Of a DNA stretch of 64,000 nucleotides, positions 43,639 to 51,523 are shown piece by piece. Both the position numbers and the translations under genes were made by a program. Every line of letters starts with the position of its first letter. Within the stretch, counting starts at the first letter, position 1. The DNA is taken from contig JANNES010000015.1 of assembly GCA_031378845.1 (NCBI GenBank), positions 62,001 to 126,000 of the forward strand, given 5' to 3'. The stretch is from JAJNPS01 sp031378845 (GTDB lineage: Bacteria; Pseudomonadota; Alphaproteobacteria; Rhodobacterales; Rhodobacteraceae). The notes under the pieces were generated by a model. It saw nothing but the letters and a program-made list of their open reading frames with translations. It was not told the origin of the DNA and ran no database searches.

Positions 43639-44394
43639 ATGGCCGACCCACGCGCCAAGTTGCTTGCCGTCCTGATCGACGCGGATAACGTCCTTGCCCG
43701 CCATGCCGAGGCGATCCTCAAGGAAATCAGCACCATAGGTGAGCCCGCCTTGCGACGCGTCTATGGCGACTGGTCCAGCACGCAACTGGCAGGCTGGAAG
43801 AACCAGGCCCGCGATCTGGGCCTTGTGATGCACCAGCAATCGGCCAACACCAAAGGCAAGAACGCCTCCGACATCGGCCTTGTGATCGACGCGATGGACA
43901 TCCTGCATGCGGGCAAGTTCGACGGCTTTGTGCTGGTCAGTTCTGACAGCGATTTTACCCGCCTTGCCAGCCGCATCCGCGAAGAGGGGCTGGAGGTGGT
44001 GGGCATCGGCGAGGCCAAGACGCCCGAGAGCCTGCGCAAGGTCTGCAACCGGTTCATCCTGATCGAGAACATCGTGACCGAGGCCGACACCGATCCGAAA
44101 CCCGCCCGCGCCCAGGCCCCTGTCGAACAGGCCGAGGCCCCGCCAAAGACCAGCTCGGCCAAAGCGCCCGCGTTCAGCGCGATCCCCCTGATCCGCAAGG
44201 CGATGACGGCGATCGACCCGGACGGCGAATGGTACTCGCTGGGTCAACTTGGCCAGTACATGACCCGCGCCGACCCCGATTTCGACCCGCGCACCTATGG
44301 CACAGCGAAACTGTCGGATCTGATCAAGGCCCTGCCCAAACGGTTCGAGGTCAAGAAGGACGGCAACCACCTCATGGTCCGCGATATCGCGTGA
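43639..44394 (+). CDS. NYN domain nuclease-like protein with C-terminal OST-HTH/LOTUS-type domain
   Basis: The 251-residue product has a PIN-like NYN domain (about 8-150) with acidic positions in AVLIDADNVLARHAEAI, KNASDIGLVIDAMDIL and LVSSDSDFTRLASRIREEG. A Pro/Ala linker leads to a region (about 175-250; WYSLGQLGQYMTRADPDFDP) resembling the LOTUS/OST-HTH fold that often pairs with NYN domains. An RNase acting on structured RNA is the usual proposal. GGAG sits correctly before the ATG. Confidence 0.85.
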   Translation: MADPRAKLLAVLIDADNVLARHAEAILKEISTIGEPALRRVYGDWSSTQLAGWKNQARDLGLVMHQQSANTKGKNASDIGLVIDAMDILHAGKFDGFVLVSSDSDFTRLASRIREEGLEVVGIGEAKTPESLRKVCNRFILIENIVTEADTDPKPARAQAPVEQAEAPPKTSSAKAPAFSAIPLIRKAMTAIDPDGEWYSLGQLGQYMTRADPDFDPRTYGTAKLSDLIKALPKRFEVKKDGNHLMVRDIA

Positions 44395-44424
44395 GGCGCG
44401 GAGCAAGACCGCGACAGTGCCTGA

Positions 44425-45282
44425 TCAAAACAGCGTCCTGACCCAACCGACAAATGCTTCGGTCGCGGCGCGGCGCGGGCCGCTTGGCATGGTCGCGTAA
44501 TAATGCGTTTCGGGAAAGCCCGGCACGTCAACTTCTCGCAACTGTCCAGAGGCCAGTTCGGCCCGGATGATGGCTTCGGTGGCTAGGGTCAGTCCCAACC
44601 CCAGCACCGCCGCCGAAATCTCCAGATACGTGCTACCGACGGTCACCCTCTTGGACGGGTCAGGGTCAATTCCGGCCTGCCGAAGAATGTCCAAAAGCCC
44701 TGCTTCCGGCACGATCCAAGGCAGCGTGCGCACATCGACCGGCCCCTCGCCCAAAAGCGACGGCGCGCCTGCGACCACCCAGCGCGTCTGCGCCAGATGC
44801 TCGGTCACGATCCCCGGCCCCTCGGTCTGCCAGCCGCGAATGGCCAGATCATAGCCGTCGGCCAGGATATCGATAGTAGTGAAGCCTGGCGTCATCGCCA
44901 CTTCGATGCCGGGATGGCTGGCCCAGAATTCCGGCAGGCGCGGCAGGATCAGCGCCTGCGCGATAAACGCCGTCGTCGCCACCCGCAGAGGCTTTCGTTC
45001 CTCGCTGCGACGCAACTCCTCGATCCCCGTCGAGATCGCGCCGAACCCATCCCCCAACGTCTGCGCCAACCTCTGGCCGGCCTCGGTCAGGCTGACACAA
45101 CGTCCCGTCCGGCGCACCAGCGGCACGCCCAGTTCCGCCTCCAGCGCGCGGACCTGCTGGGTGACGGCGGCATGCGTCACGTTCAGCACCCGCCCCGCAC
45201 CGGTAAAGCCGCCATGCCGCGCCGTGGCGTCAAAGGCGCGCAGGGATGACAGGGACGGCAGGTTGCGCCAGCGTGTTGACAT
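44425..45282 (-). CDS. LysR family regulator (GcvA-like)
   Basis: The 285-residue product has the LysR helix-turn-helix (LPSLSSLRAFDATARHGGFT, LNVTHAAVTQQVRALEAELG) and the effector-binding domain (LRVATTAFIAQALILPRLPE). The LPSLSSLRAFDATARHGGFT entry resembles the GcvA/AmpR branch. It is divergent from the small gene at 45378, with a T-N11-A dyad between them at 45313-45327. The regulated genes are not evident beyond that neighbour. Confidence 0.88.
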   Translation of the reverse strand: MSTRWRNLPSLSSLRAFDATARHGGFTGAGRVLNVTHAAVTQQVRALEAELGVPLVRRTGRCVSLTEAGQRLAQTLGDGFGAISTGIEELRRSEERKPLRVATTAFIAQALILPRLPEFWASHPGIEVAMTPGFTTIDILADGYDLAIRGWQTEGPGIVTEHLAQTRWVVAGAPSLLGEGPVDVRTLPWIVPEAGLLDILRQAGIDPDPSKRVTVGSTYLEISAAVLGLGLTLATEAIIRAELASGQLREVDVPGFPETHYYATMPSGPRRAATEAFVGWVRTLF

Positions 45283-45312
45283 GTAAGTTCATCTTTCGTC
45301 TTGAATAAATTG

Positions 45313-45327
45313 CTGATTCGATATCAG
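45313..45327. promoter_or_regulatory. LysR-type dyad CTGAT-N5-ATCAG
   Basis: The 15-base dyad contains T-N11-A, the generic LysR-box form, and lies in the 95-base space between the LysR gene and the divergent small gene. The location fits autoregulation and control of the small gene. Assignment is by position and symmetry only. Confidence 0.45.
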
Positions 45328-45377
45328 GCAGCTTTTCGGCCATTTACGCAAGAGATTTACATTTGGAGTAGAGCTGA

Positions 45378-45629
45378 ATGTTACATGTCGTCAACCTCGA
45401 CCTGATGCACGCCTCGGCACGGCATCATCCGGATGGCCAACCCAAGGACCCGCATGAAGGGCATCGCCGGGACCTCATCCTTCAGCGCCGCGCCGCCCGG
45501 CAAGAGGCGCTGCGGGCAGGCCTGCACATGTTCGGCCAAGGCCTGAGCGGCTGCTTGCCGTCCGTGAGGTGGTGGCAAAGTCCACATCCCTCAAGGGACG
45601 ACAAGATCATCCCCGATGCAGACGCGTAG
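45378..45629 (+). CDS. Small basic hypothetical protein, 83 residues
   Basis: MLHVVNLDLMHASARHHPDG opens a small protein rich in His and Arg with no signal peptide. GGAG lies nine bases before the ATG, and a LysR-type dyad lies just upstream, which favours a real regulated gene. The last third (HPSRDDKIIPDADA) has no clear structure. I do not recognise it, and it could be a spurious frame. Confidence 0.4.
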   Translation: MLHVVNLDLMHASARHHPDGQPKDPHEGHRRDLILQRRAARQEALRAGLHMFGQGLSGCLPSVRWWQSPHPSRDDKIIPDADA

Positions 45630-45647
45630 GACGGCGCGCGTCAAGGT

Positions 45648-46133
45648 TCATCCATCAACCTCGACCGTGGCCCAAGTCTCAAAGCACACGCCTCCGGCCA
45701 GCGCCATGACCCCGATGGTCGCCCGCCCGCCCAGGCCACGCGCGGGCCCGAAGACGTCGACCAGCAGGTCCGACAGACCCGATGAGACCATGTGCACGTC
45801 CTCGTAGTCGGGCGTGCAGACGACGAAATTGAGCGTGCGGATGATCGAGGTCACGCGGTCCAGCGAGCCCACGGCCTGCCGGATGCCGCCCAGCAGGTTC
45901 AGACCGGTCTGTCGTGCGGCGGCGTAGCCCTGATCGGTCGTGAGTGTCGCCCCAAGCCGACCCTTGTGGGTGATCTCGGCCCCTATCTGCGCCACATGTC
46001 CCGAAAGGAACAACAGGCGCCCCATGCGGTGAAAAGGTTTCATCGTGCCATAGTCGGCGCCATAATAGCCGATGCGGTCAAAGTCCGGTATGTCGAGGCC
46101 CATCTGCAGGGCCAGCATTTCAGGGGGGATCAT
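45648..46133 (-). CDS. RidA (YjgF/YER057c/UK114) family protein
   Basis: The 161-residue product shows the RidA trimer-fold blocks LLFLSGHVAQIGAEITHKGR and LNLLGGIRQAVGSLDRVTSI, with the ending GVCFETWATVEVDG. Family members hydrolyse reactive enamine/imine intermediates; this is a longer divergent variant, so substrate is open. GGAG lies seven bases before ATG 46133. A much longer in-frame extension antisense to zapE is a shadow. Confidence 0.8.
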   Translation of the reverse strand: MIPPEMLALQMGLDIPDFDRIGYYGADYGTMKPFHRMGRLLFLSGHVAQIGAEITHKGRLGATLTTDQGYAAARQTGLNLLGGIRQAVGSLDRVTSIIRTLNFVVCTPDYEDVHMVSSGLSDLLVDVFGPARGLGGRATIGVMALAGGVCFETWATVEVDG

Positions 46134-46203
46134 GAGCGGGCTCCGTTTGGCGGTTCTGCGATTGGACGACGACATGCGTCCGATGTCGAGCCCACAAGCG
46201 CGG

Positions 46204-46257
46204 GGGGAGCTGCTCCCCAAAGGGTCCAGATGGCCCCTTTGCCCCCCGGGATATTTG
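46204..46257. repeat. Intergenic palindrome and GGGATATTTG core
   Basis: GGGGAGC-T-GCTCCCC (46204-46218) is a perfect hairpin. At 46248-46257 the sequence GGGATATTTG repeats the arm of the element at 10304-10313. Both lie in the gap between divergent RidA and zapE genes. A recurring intergenic element is inferred. Confidence 0.4.
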
Positions 46258-46328
46258 TGCAAATGCGAAAGATCAGAGGAACATGGCCGGATGCTTTGCC
46301 AAAGTCCCGTGCAGTCGTATAGATCGGC

Positions 46329-47408
46329 ATGCGTTCGACTTTGACCGAGATCTACGAGGCCCGCGTGGCGGATGGCGGGCTGACTGCCGATCCGGCACAG
46401 CACGCTGTTTTGCCGCAGCTGGAATCGCTGCGCGCGTGGCTTGAGACCAATGCCGATCGCAAGGTCGGGCTTCTGGCGGGACTTTTTGCCAAACCCGCGA
46501 TGCCACCCAAGGGCATTTATCTCTGGGGCGGGGTCGGGCGGGGCAAGTCGATGCTGATGGATCTGTTCTTTGCAGCGACAGAGATCCAGGCCAAACGCCG
46601 TGTGCATTTCCATGCCTTCATGCAAGACGTTCATCGCGGCATGCATGCGGCCCGCAAACGCGGGGTGGAGGATGCGCTGGCCCCCGTCGCCGATCAGGTG
46701 ATCGCCGATCTGCGGCTGCTCGCGTTCGACGAGATGCAGATCAGCGACATCACCGATGCGATGATCGTCGGGCGCCTGTTCGAAAAGCTGTTCGCGGCTG
46801 GCGTGGCAATCGTCACCACCTCGAACCGTCCGCCCGTCGATCTGTACAAGGACGGGCTGAACCGCGCGCTGTTCGTGCCCTTCATCGACATGCTGGGCGA
46901 TCACATGAGCGTGGTGGAGTTGCAAAGCCCGACCGACTACCGCCAGCACCGGCTGGCCGGCGCAAAGGTCTATTTCCACCCCGCAGGTCGCGCCAAAGAG
47001 GCGCTTGCCGGCATCTGGACCGATCTGACCGGCGGTATCGCTGCCAGCCCCCTGCACCTGACCGTCAATGGCCGGCAAGTGGAACTGCCGCAGTTCACCA
47101 GCGGCATCGGGCGGGCGACCTTTTGGGAGCTCTGCGCCAAACCCCTCGGCCCCGCCGACTATCTGGCCATTGCGCATGCCTGCCGCGTGCTGATCCTGGA
47201 GGACATCCCGCAGTTGTCCTCGACCAACTACAACGAGGCAAAACGCTTTGTGACGCTGATCGATGCGCTGTACGAGGCACGCGTCCGGCTGATCGCCTCG
47301 GCAGCCGATACGCCCGAGCAGCTTTACATCGAGGGCGCAGGCAGCTTTGAATTCGAACGCACCGCCAGCCGTCTGCGCGAAATGCAAAGCGCTGACTGGG
47401 GCGCGTGA
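46329..47408 (+). CDS. zapE: Cell division protein ZapE (AFG1-like ATPase)
   Basis: The 359-residue P-loop ATPase has Walker A LWGGVGRGKSMLMDLFF, Walker B LRLLAFDEMQISDITDA and the sensor TTSNRPPVDLYKDGLNR. HFHAFMQDVH is typical of the AFG1/ZapE family. In E. coli ZapE modulates Z-ring stability; the eukaryotic relative acts in mitochondrial protein quality control. It overlaps the downstream cupin gene by four bases (GTGA). Confidence 0.92.
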   Translation: MRSTLTEIYEARVADGGLTADPAQHAVLPQLESLRAWLETNADRKVGLLAGLFAKPAMPPKGIYLWGGVGRGKSMLMDLFFAATEIQAKRRVHFHAFMQDVHRGMHAARKRGVEDALAPVADQVIADLRLLAFDEMQISDITDAMIVGRLFEKLFAAGVAIVTTSNRPPVDLYKDGLNRALFVPFIDMLGDHMSVVELQSPTDYRQHRLAGAKVYFHPAGRAKEALAGIWTDLTGGIAASPLHLTVNGRQVELPQFTSGIGRATFWELCAKPLGPADYLAIAHACRVLILEDIPQLSSTNYNEAKRFVTLIDALYEARVRLIASAADTPEQLYIEGAGSFEFERTASRLREMQSADWGA

Positions 47409-47818
47409 CGCCTGTCCTTGTCGGAGCGACGATGAAAGAAACACAGCTTCCAACCGAACCCGATGCGACATCGCCCGCTGGCGCCGATGTCCGTTTGATC
47501 ATGGACGGCACGACGGGCAACATGATCCACAGCACCGTGCCACCCGGCCAGATCAACCGCGCGACGGTTCATGCCACGGTCAGCGAGTTTTGGTACATCC
47601 TCGGCGGGCACGGCGAAATCTGGCGGCGCGACAAGACCGAAGCGCGCGTGACCGCGCTTGTGGCCGGCACCTCGATCGACATTCCCGTCGGCACGGAATT
47701 TCAATACCGCGCGTTGGGCGACCATCCTCTGACGTTTATCTGTATCACGATGCCACGCTGGCCCGGAGACCATGAGGCGACCCATATTCAAGGCATCTGG
47801 CCGCCGACCGTCAGCTGA
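47405..47818 (+). CDS. Cupin domain protein
   Basis: The 137-residue single-domain cupin has HATVSEFWYILGGHGEIWRR (motif 1) and ALVAGTSIDIPVGTEFQYRA (motif 2 region). Metal-binding His/Glu positions are only partly conserved. The GTG start at 47405 overlaps the zapE stop; ATG 47432 is an alternative. Its end overlaps the convergent exporter gene by eight bases. Function unknown. Confidence 0.75.
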   Translation: MTPVLVGATMKETQLPTEPDATSPAGADVRLIMDGTTGNMIHSTVPPGQINRATVHATVSEFWYILGGHGEIWRRDKTEARVTALVAGTSIDIPVGTEFQYRALGDHPLTFICITMPRWPGDHEATHIQGIWPPTVS

Positions 47819-48572
47819 ACGCCTGCCACAAAAGCCGCAGCGCCATGCCTGTGCAGGCCGCCACCAAGAGCGGCTTGATCAGCCGAGCCCCCCCGCGCAT
47901 CGCGACGCGCGCGCCAAAACTTGCGCCCGCCACCTGCGCAAAGCCCATGGCCAGCCCCACGGCCCACCAGATCGCCCCGCTGGTCGCAAAGACCGCGAGG
48001 CCGCCCGCGTTGGAGGCAAAGTTCAGCAGCTTGGTATGCGCCGTCGCCTTGAGCACGCCATACCCCGCCAGCATCACAAAGCCGAGCATGAAGAACGACC
48101 CCGTGCCCGGACCGAAGAATCCATCATAGGCGGCGATCAGAGGCACCGCGGTGACGGCAAAGACGCCCGGCTGCATGCGTGCTGCACGGCTGTCATTGGT
48201 CAGCCCGGGCTTCAATGCGAAGAACACCGCAACCGCCACCAGAACCACCGGCATGATCAGCCGCAGCACATCGGCGGGGACCAGATGCGCCACCAGCGCG
48301 CCCCCTGCCGCCGCCACCGCACTGATCGCGGCCATCCGCGTCTGACCACGCAAATTGACCTCGCCCGCCCGCGCGTATGTCACCGCCGCCGTGGCCGACC
48401 CGAAGGTACCTTGCAGCTTGTTCGTCGCCAGCGCTTCGACCGGCGATGCACCGGCAAGCAGCAGTACCGGCACCGTGATCAACCCGCCGCCGCCCGCTAT
48501 GGCATCGACAAAGCCGGCCACAAAGGCGGCAAGGATCAGGAGTGCTGCAAGATCGGTGGAGATTTCGAACAT
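47811..48572 (-). CDS. TauE/SafE family (TSUP) membrane transporter
   Basis: The 253-residue polytopic protein has about eight spans. AAFVAGFVDAIAGGGGLITV and its repeat YDGFFGPGTGSFFMLGFVML are the paired TSUP signature motifs. The ATG at 48572 opens MFEISTDLAALLILAAFVAG. Family members export sulfite, sulfoacetate or related anions or take up other organic anions; the substrate cannot be chosen from context (serB and cupin neighbours). Confidence 0.88.
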   Translation of the reverse strand: MFEISTDLAALLILAAFVAGFVDAIAGGGGLITVPVLLLAGASPVEALATNKLQGTFGSATAAVTYARAGEVNLRGQTRMAAISAVAAAGGALVAHLVPADVLRLIMPVVLVAVAVFFALKPGLTNDSRAARMQPGVFAVTAVPLIAAYDGFFGPGTGSFFMLGFVMLAGYGVLKATAHTKLLNFASNAGGLAVFATSGAIWWAVGLAMGFAQVAGASFGARVAMRGGARLIKPLLVAACTGMALRLLWQAFS

Positions 48573-48626
48573 TGGGCGGGTTGTGGCGGTTTGGCCGAAT
48601 AAGGGCAAGGCCGGGCTGCGCGACGT

Positions 48627-49111
48627 TTACAGATCGAACCGGCGGCTGACCCTGCCCACGCGGGTGCCGTCGTTCAGGTGGTAATTTGGATCATCGCTGT
48701 AATCCTGAAAACCGATGCGAGCATAGTAGGCAAGACCCGGCACATTGTCGGTCCGGATTGTGGCGTTGAGCGTGGTGACACCCAGCGCTTTGGCGGCGGC
48801 GCAGGTGGGCGCAAACAGGACAGTGGCGGCACCACTTCCGCGTGCGCCCTCGGTCAGAAAGGTGGCGATATCGCCCCAGCCGACGGGCAGCGCGGGTTCC
48901 GGTCCAGTGCCTGAAACCCCACGGATTGCCCTAACAGCAGCGCAGTATGACAGCAGATCGTTGCAGGTCCGCTGATATAATTGTCAATAATGTCGGCGGC
49001 ACAAAACGGCACCTCATGCGCTGTCGTCCCGCCCTTGGCGATGATCGCGTTCAGAATCGTCGCCAGTGCCTGAGCGTCCTGCGGGGTCGCGGGGCGAACG
49101 TCCAATGTCAT
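48627..49111 (-). pseudogene. GNAT acetyltransferase, frameshifted
   Basis: MTLDVRPATPQDAQALATIL starts a GNAT protein of the PAT/BAR type. After VGFQALDRNP the frame runs to a stop at 48854. The continuation ALPVGWGDIATFLTEGARGS, then IRTDNVPGLAYYARIGFQDY ending RRFDL, lies in the next frame down to 48627. One indel near 48900 splits the gene. It starts within the last four bases of serB, so it was co-transcribed with it. Confidence 0.75.
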
Positions 49112-49983
49112 CCCACAAACTCCTCGCGGCTATACCCCTGCAGATACAACAGCGCCGTCAGGTCCCCATGGTTCACCCGCAGCGCACATTCCGCCTGCAC
49201 CACCGGTTTGGCATGCAGCGCCACCCCCGCCCCGGCGAGGACCAGCATCCCCAGATCATTGGCCCCGTCGCCGACCGCCATCGCCTGATCCGTTGTCATC
49301 CCCAGACGCGCACTGATTTCCTCCAGCGCAGCGACTTTGGCCGCCCGGCCAAGGATCGGATCGGCCACTGTGCCGGTCAGCAGGCTTTCCGCGATCTGCA
49401 AGGTGTTGGCGCGGTGCTCGTCAAAGTCCAGGACTTCCGCAATGCGCGCGGTAAAGGCGGTGAACCCGCCCGAGACCAGCGCCGCATAAGCGCCATTGCT
49501 GCGCATCGTCGCAACCAGCGCCCGCCCGCCCGGCATCAGCGTGATGCGGTCACGGATCACCTCTGCGATCACGCGTTCGGGCAGGCCGCGCAACAGGCCG
49601 ACCCGCTCGCGCAGCGCCGCCTCGAAATCCAATTCCCCATTCATCGCCCGCGCCGTGATCGCCGCCACATGCGCCCCCACCCCCGCCGCGTCGGCCAGCT
49701 CGTCGATGCATTCCTGGCAGATCATCGTGCTGTCCATATCAGCGATCAGCAGCTGCTTCTTTCGCCCCTTTTCCACCTGCACGGCAAGGTCGATGCCCAA
49801 GGCTTGCAAGCCGTGCCAGACCTCCCACAGGTTTTCCGGCACTGCCCCGAGTGCAAACTCAGCAGCGATGCCGGGGTTCAGCCAGCGCGCATCGCCACCC
49901 CCCCAGGCATTGCGCAAACTCTCCACCGTCATGCGATCAAGCACCGGGCGGGCGGGGTTGGTCAGCAGGGATACAATGAACAT
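49108..49983 (-). CDS. serB: Phosphoserine phosphatase SerB
   Basis: This enzyme catalyses the last step of serine synthesis. The 291-residue protein has HAD motif I IADMDSTMICQECIDE, motif II ALVSGGFTAFT and motif IV VGDGANDLGML. An N-terminal ACT-like regulatory segment occupies about 1-75. ATG 49983 starts MFIVSLLTNPARPV. serC and serA lie nearby (51524, 52770) in the opposite direction, so all three enzymes of the phosphorylated serine pathway are within 6 kb. Confidence 0.93.
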   Translation of the reverse strand: MFIVSLLTNPARPVLDRMTVESLRNAWGGGDARWLNPGIAAEFALGAVPENLWEVWHGLQALGIDLAVQVEKGRKKQLLIADMDSTMICQECIDELADAAGVGAHVAAITARAMNGELDFEAALRERVGLLRGLPERVIAEVIRDRITLMPGGRALVATMRSNGAYAALVSGGFTAFTARIAEVLDFDEHRANTLQIAESLLTGTVADPILGRAAKVAALEEISARLGMTTDQAMAVGDGANDLGMLVLAGAGVALHAKPVVQAECALRVNHGDLTALLYLQGYSREEFVG

Positions 49984-50052
49984 GCGGCGGGTTTCCAGTT
50001 GCAAAACTCGGCCCGGTCAAACCACGAAACGACCAGCGTGACCAGCAGCGAC

Positions 50053-51294
50053 CTATTCGGCCGCCCCGGCCTTGACCACCGCAGCGCACGGGCCAAGCAG
50101 CGCGCGGAATACCAGCGGGTTTGCCAGGATCGACAGGATCGCCCCTGCCACCACCAGATCACGCGCGGCGACCGGCACGATCCCCATCTGCACCCCCATC
50201 ACGATGATGATGAACGAAAACTCGCCGATCTGGGCCAGGGATGCGGCCACCGTCAGCGCAGTTTCGCGCGGGTGGCCAAACGCCCGCACGATGGCATAGG
50301 CGGCAATGGACTTGACCCCGACGATGACCAAAAGCGTCACCAGCACGGAAAACGGTTCGCGCCACAGAACCGAAGGGTCGAACAGCATGCCGACGGACAC
50401 GAAGAACAGGACAGCAAAGGCATCGCGCAACGGCAGGGTGTCCTTCATCGCCTGCGCCGACAGGGTGGACCCCGCCATGACCATCCCTGCAAAGAATGCG
50501 CCCAGCGCAAAGGACACGCCAAAGATCTTCGCCGCCGCCAGTGCCACGCCCAACGCGATAGCCAGCACCGACAGGCGAAACAACTCTCGCTGGCCGGTGC
50601 GTGCGGTGTAATCCAGCAGCCACGGGATGACGCGCGCGCCTGCCACCAGCATCAGTCCGACAAAGGCAGCGACCTTGACCAGCGTAACGATCAGCGTTGC
50701 CCCCAGCGTGCCGAACCCCCATTGCGCCACCTGCGCCAGGTCGGGGTTTGCCGGCTGCACGCGTCCGCCCAGCACCCCCGCGAGCGGCGGAATCATGACC
50801 AGCGCCAACACCATCACCAGATCCTCCACAATCAGCCAGCCCACCGCGATGCGCCCCGGCCCTTCGGCCACGATGGCGCGGTCTTGCAACGCGCGGAGCA
50901 GCACCACGGTCGAGGCAACGGATAGCGCCAACCCGAAGATCAGCCCCGCACCAATGCTCCATCCTGTCAGCCAGCCAAGGCCAGTGCCGAAAGCCGTGGC
51001 CACCGCGATCTGGCCCAGTGCCCCCGGCACCGCGATCCGGCGCACCGCCATCAGGTCAGCCAAGGAAAAATGCAGGCCAACGCCGAACATCAGCAGGATC
51101 ACCCCGATTTCCGCCAGTTCACCGGCAAGCTGCTGATCCGCGACATAACCAGGCGTGAACGGCCCGATGATCACCCCAGCGGCCAGATAGCCCGCGATCA
51201 GCGGCAGCTTCAAACGATGCGCCAGCAGCCCGAGGACAAAGGCCAGTGCAAGGCCTGTGGCCATGGTCGTGATCAGCGGCACATCATGCGGCAT
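50053..51294 (-). CDS. CPA2 family cation:proton antiporter (KefB/YbaL-like, without TrkA domain)
   Basis: The 413-residue protein has about twelve spans. Family blocks are LIAGYLAAGVIIGPFTPGYV, EIGVILLMFGVGLHFSLADL and VSFALGAFFAGMVMAGSTLS. The C-terminal NAD-binding TrkA-N domain of KefB/KefC is absent. Potassium or sodium exchange for protons is inferred from the family. It is divergent from serC across a 229-base gap that holds dyads and the serC leader. Confidence 0.88.
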   Translation of the reverse strand: MPHDVPLITTMATGLALAFVLGLLAHRLKLPLIAGYLAAGVIIGPFTPGYVADQQLAGELAEIGVILLMFGVGLHFSLADLMAVRRIAVPGALGQIAVATAFGTGLGWLTGWSIGAGLIFGLALSVASTVVLLRALQDRAIVAEGPGRIAVGWLIVEDLVMVLALVMIPPLAGVLGGRVQPANPDLAQVAQWGFGTLGATLIVTLVKVAAFVGLMLVAGARVIPWLLDYTARTGQRELFRLSVLAIALGVALAAAKIFGVSFALGAFFAGMVMAGSTLSAQAMKDTLPLRDAFAVLFFVSVGMLFDPSVLWREPFSVLVTLLVIVGVKSIAAYAIVRAFGHPRETALTVAASLAQIGEFSFIIIVMGVQMGIVPVAARDLVVAGAILSILANPLVFRALLGPCAAVVKAGAAE

Positions 51295-51335
51295 TGGCGC
51301 TCATTCTTCTCCGTCTGGTTCCTCCGTCCGGCATG

Positions 51336-51355
51336 GTTGAGTGTAGCCGCTCAAC
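51336..51355. promoter_or_regulatory. Dyad GTTGAG-N8-CTCAAC between antiporter and serC
   Basis: Perfect six-base arms flank eight bases, 42 bases upstream of the antiporter start and about 190 upstream of serC. It could be an operator for either gene. No regulator is implied. Confidence 0.3.
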
Positions 51356-51450
51356 TGGCATAAGACCAACGCACAAGAGTGCCGGTCGCAGTCCATTGGT
51401 CAAAGATTTGATGCGACCTGCTGCAATCAGCCGGGATTTTTACTTGTGCG

Positions 51451-51510
51451 ACCCAAGCGGCCCCGGTAAATGCGGTCTTGGGACACCCTTCCCCAACGAA
51501 GGGCTTTTAG
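51451..51510 (+). ncRNA. Candidate structured leader RNA of serC (serC motif-like)
   Basis: The leader just before serC can fold into two stems. CCCAAG (51452-51457) pairs with CTTGGG (51477-51482), and CCCTTC (51486-51491) pairs with GAAGGG (51498-51503), followed by CTTTT. The second hairpin with its T-run resembles a terminator/attenuator 20 bases before the ATG. A serC RNA motif upstream of serC has been reported in Alphaproteobacteria by comparative genomics; the location and paired hairpins fit, but I could not compare to its covariance model. Confidence 0.5.
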
Positions 51511-51523
51511 CTGGAAGGCTACC

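Noticed and set aside
46134..47471. Long N-terminal extension of the RidA frame
   Set aside because: It is antisense to zapE and lacks RidA character; the ribosome site supports the start at 46133.
49066..50925. 619-residue plus-strand frame opposite serB and the antiporter
   Set aside because: Composition is His/Arg/Gln-rich shadow sequence without motifs, and both minus-strand genes are unambiguous.
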